Of a stretch of 64,000 nt of DNA, positions 50,574-57,834 are shown in pieces; position 1 is the first letter of the stretch, and each line of letters starts with the position of its first letter. The DNA is from Amycolatopsis sp. WAC 01376 (GTDB lineage Bacteria > Actinomycetota > Actinomycetes > Mycobacteriales > Pseudonocardiaceae), in contig NZ_QHKL01000004.1 in assembly GCF_003947415.1 (NCBI RefSeq), positions 1 through 64,000 of the forward strand, given 5' to 3'. The notes below the pieces were generated by a model. The model was given only the letters and a program-made list of their open reading frames with translations. It ran no database searches and had not been told where the DNA came from. Both the position numbers and the translations under genes were made by a program.

Positions 50574-51110
50574 ATGACTACGAACTCGCCTTACCAACTA
50601 GCCGTCGTGATCAGCAGCGTCCGCGAGGGCCGCTTCGCTCCCGTCGTCGCGAACTGGTTCCTCGACCGCGCGAAACAGCGCGACGACGTCACCCTGTCCG
50701 TCATCGATCTGGCCGAAGCCCCCGGCGATCTCTCCCCCGGCGTCGCAGCCGCGGACGCCGTCGTCGTGATCGTCCCCGAGTACAACCACAGCTACCCCGG
50801 CCCGCTCAAGACCGCGCTCGACGCCACCGGCCCCGAATGGCACGGGAAGCCCGTCGCCTTCGTTTCCTACGGCGGAATCTCCGGCGGCCTGCGTGCGGTG
50901 GAGCACCTGCGCCCGGTCTTCGCCGAACTCCACGCCGCGACGATCCGCGAGACCGTCAGCTTCCCTTACGCCTGGAACCACTTCGGCCCGGACGGTGAGC
51001 ACGACGACTTCGAGGGCGCCTCCATCGCGGCCACCACACTGCTGAATCAGCTGAACTGGTGGGCCAACGCCCTGCGCGACGCACGCCAGGTGCGGCCGTA
51101 CGCGGCTTGA
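50574..51110 (+). CDS. NADPH-dependent FMN reductase
   Basis: A 178-residue flavodoxin-fold reductase (ISSVREGRFAPVVANWFLD; VIVPEYNHSYPGPLKTALD; VAFVSYGGISGGLRAVEHLRP). It transfers electrons from NADPH to FMN or quinones; chromate or azo reductase activities occur in the family. The MerR/SoxR-like promoter suggests induction by redox-active compounds. An imperfect hairpin (51117-51155) follows. Confidence 0.92.
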   Translation: MTTNSPYQLAVVISSVREGRFAPVVANWFLDRAKQRDDVTLSVIDLAEAPGDLSPGVAAADAVVVIVPEYNHSYPGPLKTALDATGPEWHGKPVAFVSYGGISGGLRAVEHLRPVFAELHAATIRETVSFPYAWNHFGPDGEHDDFEGASIAATTLLNQLNWWANALRDARQVRPYAA

Positions 51111-51116
51111 CCGGTA

Positions 51117-51155
51117 TCCGTGGAGGACTCGGCTGGGGGTCGGGTCCTTCACGGA
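51117..51155 (+). terminator. Imperfect TCCGTGGAGGAC/GTCCTTCACGGA hairpin
   Basis: Arms of 12 bp with a single mismatch follow the FMN reductase stop by 6 bp. It is a decayed member of the intergenic hairpin family and probably ends the reductase transcript. Confidence 0.5.
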
Positions 51156-51186
51156 CATCCGGGCCGGGACATGGCAGGCTGTCCGC

Positions 51187-52131
51187 GTGACCGGACCACT
51201 CGCTCTCCTCGATTCCGCGAGCCTCTACTTCCGCTCGTTCTACGCACTGCCCGAGTCGATGACCGCCCCCGACGGGACGCCGGTCAACGCCGTGCGCGGG
51301 TTCACCGACACCGTCGCGCGGATCCTCGTCGACCGGCGCCCCGCACGGCTCGTGGCCTGCCTGGACGCGGACTGGCGGCCGAAGTTCCGCACCGATCTGC
51401 TGCCCAGCTACAAGGCGCACCGGGTGGCGGAGGAGATCCCGGAGGGCAGCGACGTCGAAGAGGTGCCGGACACGCTCACTCCGCAGGTGCCGATCATCCT
51501 GGAACTGCTGGAGGCCTTCGGGCTCGCGACGGCCGAAGCGGCCGGATACGAGGCCGACGACGTCATCGGCGCGCTCGCGATCCGCGAGCAGAACTCCCCC
51601 GTCGAGGTGATCACCGGTGATCGCGACCTGTTCCAGCTGGTCCGGCACGAACCGACGTCCACCGTGGTCATCTACGTCGGCAAGGGCTGGAACAAGGCCG
51701 AGATCCTCGGCCCGAACGAACTCGCCGAGAAGTACGGGATCCCGGCCGCGAACGCCGGCCCCGGATACGCCGACATGGCCGCGCTGCGCGGAGACCCGTC
51801 GGACGGGTTGCCGGGTGTCGCCGGGATCGGCGAGAAGACGGCCGCGAAGCTGATCACCCAGTTCGGTTCGCTGCAGGAGCTCGTCGAGGCGTCCACCGCC
51901 GGCGACTCGCGGGTGCCGCTCAAGACGCGGTTGCGGCTGAGCGACGCCGCCGACTACCTCGCGGTCGCGCCGACCGTCGTCCGGGTCGCGGCCGACGCGC
52001 CGGTCGAACAGTCCCGTCCGGACACCGTCCCGTCCGAGCCCGCCGACCCGGACAAGGTCGCGGAACTGGCGGAGCGCTGGAATCTCGGCCGTTCGGTGGA
52101 GCGCCTGCTGGCCGCGCTCCCCAAGCCGTGA
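51187..52131 (+). CDS. 5'-3' exonuclease (FEN/PIN-like)
   Basis: A 314-residue nuclease similar to the 5'-nuclease domain of DNA polymerase I. Acidic metal ligands lie in LLDSASLYFRSFYALPE, ACLDADWRPKFR, GYEADDVIGALA and VITGDRDLFQL; the helix-hairpin-helix is GLPGVAGIGEKTAAKLI. It acts on flap or RNA-primer structures. GTG start. It overlaps the pirin gene by GTGA, though functional linkage is unclear. Confidence 0.93.
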   Translation: MTGPLALLDSASLYFRSFYALPESMTAPDGTPVNAVRGFTDTVARILVDRRPARLVACLDADWRPKFRTDLLPSYKAHRVAEEIPEGSDVEEVPDTLTPQVPIILELLEAFGLATAEAAGYEADDVIGALAIREQNSPVEVITGDRDLFQLVRHEPTSTVVIYVGKGWNKAEILGPNELAEKYGIPAANAGPGYADMAALRGDPSDGLPGVAGIGEKTAAKLITQFGSLQELVEASTAGDSRVPLKTRLRLSDAADYLAVAPTVVRVAADAPVEQSRPDTVPSEPADPDKVAELAERWNLGRSVERLLAALPKP

Positions 52132-53114
52132 GCAACACCGAGGCCGACCCGGCCGAGCTGCTGTGCCGAGAGCGGCCGGGCGAAGGTGTCACCGTGCTGA
52201 CCCCGCGCGACGTCCCGCTCGGCGGCCCGCGCGCGATCCGGGTCCGCCGGACACTTCCGCAACGGCAGCGATCGCTGATCGGCGCGTGGTGTTTCGCCGA
52301 CCACTACGGCCCCCAGGACGTTTCGGACTCCGGCGGGATGGACGTCGCGCCGCATCCGCACACCGGATTGCAGACCGCGAGCTGGCTGTTCAGCGGCGAG
52401 ATCGAGCATCGCGACAGCATCGGCACGCGGGCCATGGTCCGGCCGGGTGAACTCAACCTGATGACCGCCGGCCACGGTATCGCGCACTCCGAAGTCGCCA
52501 CAGTCGCCACAGTGTCCACACCGGACACTGCGATGCTGCACGGCGTCCAGCTGTGGATCGCGCTGCCGGACGAACACCGCGACACCGCGCGGGATTTCCG
52601 CCACTACGCGCCGCCGTTGCTCCGGCTGCCCGGAGCCACCGCACGCGTCTTTCTCGGCAGCCTCGCCGGAACCACCTCGCCGGTCCCGGTGTTCACCCCC
52701 CTGCTGGGCGCCGAGCTCACCGTGGAGCCCGGAGCGACCCTGTCCCTCGACGTCGACCCGGCCTTCGAATACGGTGTCCTGCAGGACGTCGGCTCCGTCA
52801 CCGTCGCGGGAGCCGCACTGGGCACCGGCGAACTCGCCTACCTCGCGCCCGGCGCCGGACGGCTGGAGTTGACGAACCCCGGCACAGAACCGGCGCGGGT
52901 GCTCCTGCTGGGTGGGACTCCGTTCACCGAGGAACTCGTCATGTGGTGGAACTTCGTGGGGCGCAGCCACGACGAGATCGCCGAGTACCGCGAGGCGTGG
53001 CAGGCACAGGCGGACCGGTTCGGCCGGGTGGAGGGCTACCAGGGCACGACGGCGTGGTTGCCCGCACCCACGCTGCCGCAGGTGCGGATCAAACCTCGTC
53101 GCAACCCGGCCTAG
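52128..53114 (+). CDS. Pirin family protein
   Basis: A 328-residue bicupin. The metal site is in MDVAPHPHTGLQTASWLFSGEIEHRDSIG and ELNLMTAGHGIAHSE, and the C-terminal pirin_C cupin carries LGGTPFTEELVMWWNFVGRSHDEI. Pirins bind iron; some show quercetinase activity or act as redox-sensing regulators. GTG start coupled to the exonuclease gene. Confidence 0.93.
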   Translation: MSNTEADPAELLCRERPGEGVTVLTPRDVPLGGPRAIRVRRTLPQRQRSLIGAWCFADHYGPQDVSDSGGMDVAPHPHTGLQTASWLFSGEIEHRDSIGTRAMVRPGELNLMTAGHGIAHSEVATVATVSTPDTAMLHGVQLWIALPDEHRDTARDFRHYAPPLLRLPGATARVFLGSLAGTTSPVPVFTPLLGAELTVEPGATLSLDVDPAFEYGVLQDVGSVTVAGAALGTGELAYLAPGAGRLELTNPGTEPARVLLLGGTPFTEELVMWWNFVGRSHDEIAEYREAWQAQADRFGRVEGYQGTTAWLPAPTLPQVRIKPRRNPA

Positions 53115-53119
53115 CGACG

Positions 53120-53611
53120 CCCAAGCACATGAAGGCCCCCTTTCTTGCGCCTAGGTCAGGGTCCCGGCAAAGTCGAGATCTTGCAGGTCAGGCGACTATT
53201 CCTGCACTGTCACGGGGCCGCACGTGCCGGTGGTGGGGCTTGATTCTGGACGCCGGCGGGGCTTCAGTGTCCACAAGGGACACCGCCGGGCGATTGCGTG
53301 TCCGATTGATGCCGCTATGTGCGGCTTCACGCGGGGGTCGTGAGTGGCAATGAGGGTTAGAACGACAAAAATCACTCACGACCCCCTCGCGAAACCGCGC
53401 AAGTCACCCAAATCGGGCACCTTTCCCTCGCAAAGTGTCCCTTGTGGACAGTCAAGAGTCGGGTGAGGCTCCTTGCGGGAGCCCGCTCCTGTCGGATCCA
53501 CCACGGCACGTTCACCTTGTCCCGCTCCAGCGGCGGAGCCGACCAGCAGTTATGCGACTTTGCCGGGGCCCGGGCGCCTAGGTACAGGAAGGGGGCCTTC
53601 ATGTACTTGGG
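53120..53611. mobile_element. About 490-bp nested repeat with long inverted ends
   Basis: The left end (53120-53175, CCCAAGCACATGAAGGCC...GGCAAAGTCG) and the right end (53555-53611) are imperfect inverted repeats of about 56 bp. Inside, 53337-53510 is a diverged copy of the 46.2-kb MITE, including the GTCGTGAGTGG hairpin. There is no intact gene. It resembles a MITE nested within, or bounded by, the intergenic hairpin family. It fills the gap between the pirin and acetyltransferase genes. Confidence 0.6.
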
Positions 53612-53614
53612 AGC

Positions 53615-54835
53615 CTAGAAGAACGTTCCGCACCACGGCGGCCGCGCGGTGTGGAACAGCGCGTCGGCCCGGGCGACCGCCGCCTCGTCCACCACCTCGA
53701 CACGGCCCGACAACGCCAGATCACCGAAGAGACCGTGGCCGAGGTACAGCGACGACAAGGCGGCGACGTCCAGCCGCAGGTCGGCGTCGGCGGTCGTCCG
53801 CTCCGCGCCGTCCGGGCCGACGACGTAGCGGCCGCTGTTGTCCGGAAGCTGCTTGTCGAGCACTTCGAGCACCACGGGTTCGGCGGTGCCGTAAGTGCGT
53901 GCCCGCAGCGCGGCGGAGACGTCGACGAGTCGTAGCCACAGGTCGTCGATGACCTCGATGGTGTTCACCGCACGCGGGTCGGTGAGCAGTCCGGCGATCG
54001 GCTCGTCCATCGGGCGGACGCGTCCGGTGACGGCCGAAACCAGGTCGATCGACAGCAGGAACCGCCACAGTCCCGCCCAAGCCGCCGGCGTGGCGGCGTG
54101 GAGTTCCCTGATCTCCAGGATCGCTCCGCGTTCCGGCGCCTGCCGGTCGCGCACGTCGATGGTCTGGTAGACGACGAAACCGTCGTCCCCGTCCGGTCCA
54201 CTGTGGATCGCGACGCGATAGCCGTCGTTCCCGGTGACCACCCGATCGAAGAAGCCCGGCCACCAGTGCGCCGGCCGGGCGACGAACCCCGGCTGCGTTC
54301 CCTCGAAGCCGTTGTACAGCGCGGGAACACGCTCCACGGCCTCGGCAGGGGTGACGAACCTGACCACCCCTTCCCGCCCCACACCGTCACGGAGCCGGGC
54401 GCGTGGACGTTCGACGGAAACGCCCTTGCCGAAAGTGGCCGCGCCGTAACCGAAGCGGCCGTAGATCACGGCTTCCGACGCGTGCAGCGCGGCCAGGGGA
54501 ACACCGCGTGCCGCGAAGTCCTCCAGCTGAACCGCCATCATCGAGGTGAGGATCCCGCGGCGGGTCCAGTCCGCGCGGACACCGATCCCGTCGACGGCCG
54601 CCGTGACGAGCTTCTGTCCACCGGGGACGGTGAGCTCGACGTCGAAGGAGCTGGCGATCCCCACCGGGGTGCCGTGGTCGTCGAACGCGGCGAATTTCCC
54701 GGCGGCGGGCCAGGACGGAGCCATCTTCGCCCAGACCTCGTCCGAAGCGGGCCTGCCGTGCAAGGACTCCGCCAGGACTTCGAGGCAGGCCCGTTGTTCA
54801 CCTTCGGCCACCGCACGCACAGAGAATTCGCTCAT
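53615..54835 (-). CDS. Eis-like GNAT N-acetyltransferase (copy 1)
   Basis: A 406-residue three-domain acetyltransferase of the Eis family (two GNAT folds plus a sterol-carrier-like domain). The first GNAT domain has GIGVRADWTRRGILTSMMAVQLEDFAARGVPLAALHASEAVIYGRFGYGAA, where the family tyrosine is the general acid. The chain ends ARPPWCGTFF; the C-terminal carboxylate of Phe is catalytic in Eis. Family members acetylate aminoglycosides, peptides and other amines. With the DUF4333 gene downstream in transcription terms it forms one of two tandem repeats of the same gene pair. Confidence 0.92.
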   Translation of the reverse strand: MSEFSVRAVAEGEQRACLEVLAESLHGRPASDEVWAKMAPSWPAAGKFAAFDDHGTPVGIASSFDVELTVPGGQKLVTAAVDGIGVRADWTRRGILTSMMAVQLEDFAARGVPLAALHASEAVIYGRFGYGAATFGKGVSVERPRARLRDGVGREGVVRFVTPAEAVERVPALYNGFEGTQPGFVARPAHWWPGFFDRVVTGNDGYRVAIHSGPDGDDGFVVYQTIDVRDRQAPERGAILEIRELHAATPAAWAGLWRFLLSIDLVSAVTGRVRPMDEPIAGLLTDPRAVNTIEVIDDLWLRLVDVSAALRARTYGTAEPVVLEVLDKQLPDNSGRYVVGPDGAERTTADADLRLDVAALSSLYLGHGLFGDLALSGRVEVVDEAAVARADALFHTARPPWCGTFF

Positions 54836-54879
54836 AGCGGAAGATCCTGCCGTCCGGTCCCGGCGAACCCAACCGGTTT

Positions 54880-55278
54880 TCAGGCCGGCGCGCCGACTTC
54901 GTAGCGGCCGTCGTCACCGGTGACGGTGATCGTGACGGTCTTGCCCTCGCCGCCGACCTGAACGGTGCAGGTGAACGTGCTTCCGTCCTTGACCGTCTGG
55001 TTCGGCGGGCACAGCACGTCGCCGACCTCGCTCACCTGATAGGTCTCGGTCAGGATCTTCCGCACGTCCGCCTGCATGGTCCTCGGGTCGAAGACCCTGC
55101 CCGGAACGGTGGAGGACGAACCGCCCGACGTGCCGGACGCGCTCGAAGAGGCGCTCGTCGTCGGCGGGACCGTGACGGTCTTCGTCGCCGGCGCGGGCGC
55201 CGGGGTGTCCGAACACGCCGCCAGTACGACGAAAGCGGCACCACACAGACCGACCGTCGCGACGGCTCGCCTGCTCAC
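54880..55278 (-). CDS. DUF4333 lipoprotein (copy 1)
   Basis: A 132-residue lipoprotein. The signal peptide ends in VLAAC (lipidated Cys at about residue 22), followed by a Thr/Ser/Pro-rich linker. A DUF4333 domain (ILTETYQVSEVGDVLCPPNQTVKDGSTFTCTVQVGGEGKTVTITV-type) has two conserved cysteines likely to form a disulfide. Function unknown; widespread in mycobacteria and relatives. It is transcribed just before the Eis-like gene and its own paralogue lies at 56554. Confidence 0.88.
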   Translation of the reverse strand: MSRRAVATVGLCGAAFVVLAACSDTPAPAPATKTVTVPPTTSASSSASGTSGGSSSTVPGRVFDPRTMQADVRKILTETYQVSEVGDVLCPPNQTVKDGSTFTCTVQVGGEGKTVTITVTGDDGRYEVGAPA

Positions 55279-55312
55279 GCTTCTCCACCCCCACCGGTGT
55301 GATCATCCAACG

Positions 55313-56512
55313 TCAGAAGAACGTACCGCACCAGGGATTCACTCGCGTGCCGAACAGCAGGTCCGCCCGCTCCAGTGCGGTCTCGCCGGTGGCGCGGACG
55401 CGTCCGGCGGCCGCGAGATCCGATGGGCGCCAGCCGCCGAGGTACACCATCGACAGGGTGTCGGCGTGCAGTTCGAGATCCGCCGGGTCGGTGGTGCGGG
55501 CGGCGCCGTCCTCGGAAAGGCGGTAACGGCCGGAGTTGTGCTCCAGGAGCGGGTCGATGACTTCGATGACGATCGGCTCGCCCCGATACGTGCGGGCGTC
55601 GAGCATCGCGGCGACGTCCACCAGCCGGAGCCAGCCCTCGTCCTGGACCTTCTGCACGAGGGTGTGCCGCGGGTCCGTGAACAGCAACTCGACCGGTTCG
55701 TCGAGCGGCCGTTTCTCCGCGGTGATGCGGTCGACCAGGTCCACAGACAGCAGGTGACGCCACAACCCGGCGAACGCGTCGGGGTTCGCGTAGTTGAAGG
55801 ACTGGATCTTCAACTGCGCCGGGGCCCCGAAATGGGCCCTCTCGACGGTGTAGGTGACGTAGCCGTCGGTCCCGTCCGGGCCCTGGTGCACGGCGGTCGC
55901 GATCGGCGTGGTCGCCCGGCGCACCTCCCGGACGTAGCCCGGCCACAGATTCGGGCTCCGCGCGATCATGCCTGGCCGGGTGCGAGGAAGGGCGTCGAAG
56001 AGCGACGGCCATTGCTCGATCGTGCTTTCCAGGCCCAGCAGGGAAATCTGCCCTCCCGTCGGTACCTCGGGGCGGAACCGGGCACGGTTCCGGTCGATCT
56101 CGATCGACTTGCCCCTCGCCGCGATGCCGTAGCCGAACCGTCCATAGATCGCGCCTTCGGAAGCGTGCAGCATCGCAGCGGGGATGCCGCGAGCGGCGAA
56201 ATCCTCGAACTGGGCGCGCATCAACGCCGTCAGCACGCCACGGCGGGTGCGGTCGGCGCGGACGCCGACGAGGCTGACCGCGGCGAGCGGCGTGGTGCCG
56301 CCGCCGGGCAGCGTCACTTCCGAGTCGAAGGACCGGGCGGTGCCGATCAGCTCCGGGTCGAACGCACCAAAACCGCGGTCCGGCTGGAAGGACCCGTCGG
56401 CGGCCGACCACTCCTCGTCGGTCATCTCCTTGACGTGCAAGGCACGCCGGAACAGATCGGTCGCGGCACGGTCTTCGTCGGACCGCAGCGGCCGCACGGA
56501 AAAGTCGCTCAT
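55313..56512 (-). CDS. Eis-like GNAT N-acetyltransferase (copy 2)
   Basis: A 399-residue paralogue of the 53615 gene with the same three-domain layout. The acetyl-CoA loop GVRADRTRRGVLTALMRAQFEDFAARGIPAAMLHASEGAIYGRFGYGIA and the C-terminal NPWCGTFF are retained, so it should be active. The two copies share only part of their sequence, so the duplication is old. Followed in transcription by the first DUF4333 lipoprotein gene, 34 bp away. Confidence 0.92.
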   Translation of the reverse strand: MSDFSVRPLRSDEDRAATDLFRRALHVKEMTDEEWSAADGSFQPDRGFGAFDPELIGTARSFDSEVTLPGGGTTPLAAVSLVGVRADRTRRGVLTALMRAQFEDFAARGIPAAMLHASEGAIYGRFGYGIAARGKSIEIDRNRARFRPEVPTGGQISLLGLESTIEQWPSLFDALPRTRPGMIARSPNLWPGYVREVRRATTPIATAVHQGPDGTDGYVTYTVERAHFGAPAQLKIQSFNYANPDAFAGLWRHLLSVDLVDRITAEKRPLDEPVELLFTDPRHTLVQKVQDEGWLRLVDVAAMLDARTYRGEPIVIEVIDPLLEHNSGRYRLSEDGAARTTDPADLELHADTLSMVYLGGWRPSDLAAAGRVRATGETALERADLLFGTRVNPWCGTFF

Positions 56513-56553
56513 GATCCGATCATGCAGGAACGACCGTGCCCGGCGCCCGTCGT

Positions 56554-57336
56554 TTATTTGGTGACGGCGGGCGGCGAGACCTCGTAGTTGCCGGTGTCAC
56601 CCTTGACGGTGATCGGCACCTCCTGCGGCTTGCCCTCGATCGTGGCAGTGCAGGTGAACTTCACCCCGTCCTTGACCTCCTGACCGGCGGGGCAGGTGAC
56701 CGCGCTGATCTCCTTGATCCCGTAGGTCTCGGTGAGCAGCTTCTGCACGTCGGTCTGCATCTGCGTGTTGTTGAAGACCTGGGTGTTGAACCAGCCGGGG
56801 GTGACGAACCCGAGGATGCCGACCGCCGCGATGATCACCACGAGCGCGCCGATCCCGATGAATAGGCCCTTCTTGGACTTCGGCTTGTCCTGCGCCTCGC
56901 CCTGGGTGCCCTGGAACTGGCTCTGGCCATAGTCGTACTGGCCGGGCTGCTGCCCGTACTGCGGCTGCTGCTGCGGACCGCTCTGGGGGTAGCCCGGCTG
57001 CTGCTGGGGCCCGCTCTGCGGATAACCCGGCTGCTGGCCGTATTGCTGCTGCTGACCCCACTGAGGCTGCTGTTGCTGCGTCTGCGAAGGGTCGTGACCG
57101 GGCTGCTGCGGATATCCCGGCTGCTGCTGGGCCGGGTCGTAGGGCGCGGGCTGCTGACCCCATTGGGGCTGTTGCTGCTGGGTCTGCGACGGGTCGTGCT
57201 GCGGCTGCTGGCCCCACTGCGGTTGCTGCTGCGGGCCGCTCGGCGGTTGAGTGCCGCCCGGCTGTTGCCCGTAGCCCGGCTGCTGCCCCCACTGGGGCTG
57301 CTGCTGCGGGTCGTTGCCGCCATACGGCGTGCTCAT
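56554..57336 (-). CDS. DUF4333 membrane protein with Gln/Pro-rich repeat domain (copy 2)
   Basis: A 260-residue protein. Residues 1 to about 155 are a low-complexity cytoplasmic domain of imperfect QQPQWGQQPG/PGYPQSGPQQQ repeats rich in Gln, Pro, Gly and Tyr. One membrane helix (about 164-186, GLFIGIGALVVIIAAVGILGF) leads to an outside DUF4333 domain with two cysteines (VTCPAGQEVKDGVKFTCTATI). The repeat is encoded by a near-repetitive DNA stretch prone to length change. It is transcribed before the second Eis-like gene. Confidence 0.88.
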   Translation of the reverse strand: MSTPYGGNDPQQQPQWGQQPGYGQQPGGTQPPSGPQQQPQWGQQPQHDPSQTQQQQPQWGQQPAPYDPAQQQPGYPQQPGHDPSQTQQQQPQWGQQQQYGQQPGYPQSGPQQQPGYPQSGPQQQPQYGQQPGQYDYGQSQFQGTQGEAQDKPKSKKGLFIGIGALVVIIAAVGILGFVTPGWFNTQVFNNTQMQTDVQKLLTETYGIKEISAVTCPAGQEVKDGVKFTCTATIEGKPQEVPITVKGDTGNYEVSPPAVTK

Positions 57337-57550
57337 CGTTTCGCCTCCGCCTGTTCCGCCATCGTGACCGGCCGGATCGCTGACCGTCGTGGGCGATCCA
57401 ACCACAGGTTGGCACCCCTGCCCACTGTTCGCGGGTGGTGTCGGGGCAACTGGCCGCGACCGTGCTCACACCGGCGGCGCGGCCACTCCGCCGGTCGGCC
57501 CAACCCTCAAGGACGATTCTCTTGAGCCGAGGGCAAAGCTGTCGTGTCGC

Positions 57551-57593
57551 GAAAGCCATTTTCGCAACCTTCAACGTTGTGGAAGTGGCTTTC
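57551..57593. repeat. GAAAGCCA/TGGCTTTC hairpin
   Basis: Eight-bp perfect outer arms surround an imperfect inner CAACCTTC/GTGGAAG pairing. It looks like a degenerate long stem of another intergenic hairpin subclass. Confidence 0.5.
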
Positions 57594-57727
57594 TCACCGT
57601 GGCGGGGGCGGGGTGGGCGTTCGGTCCGGGGACCCGCTCGTTACCGAGCCCTTCCTCGCCTAGCCGTTGCGACTGCTGTGACTGCTGGTGCCTGTGAGGC
57701 GAACGAGGCCTTCAGCAAGGTAGTGAG

Positions 57728-57764
57728 GGCCTCCTTCCCTACCCTCAGGGTAGGCAAGGAGGCC
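57728..57764 (-). terminator. 18-bp-stem hairpin downstream of helY
   Basis: Arms GGCCTCCTTCCCTACCCT and AGGGTAGGCAAGGAGGCC pair with one mismatch, 70 bp downstream of the helicase stop on the minus strand. Member of the GTGAAGG/GGCCTTCAC family, since CCTTCACGGAC follows directly. Confidence 0.65.
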
Positions 57765-57834
57765 TTCACGGACCGGCCCGTGGCCAATCCCATCCGATCG
57801 CCAGTACGTACCTATGACACACTCGCGACCCAGG

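Larger units (their letters stand above)
57337..57834. other. Gene-free 500-bp spacer with two hairpins
   Basis: No supportable gene lies here. The right half (57550-57775) has lower GC and holds two hairpins plus a diverged piece of the repeat seen at 284-383 (AGCCGTTG...GGCGAACG near 57662-57705). The left part presumably contains the promoter of the Q-rich DUF4333 gene. Confidence 0.6.
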
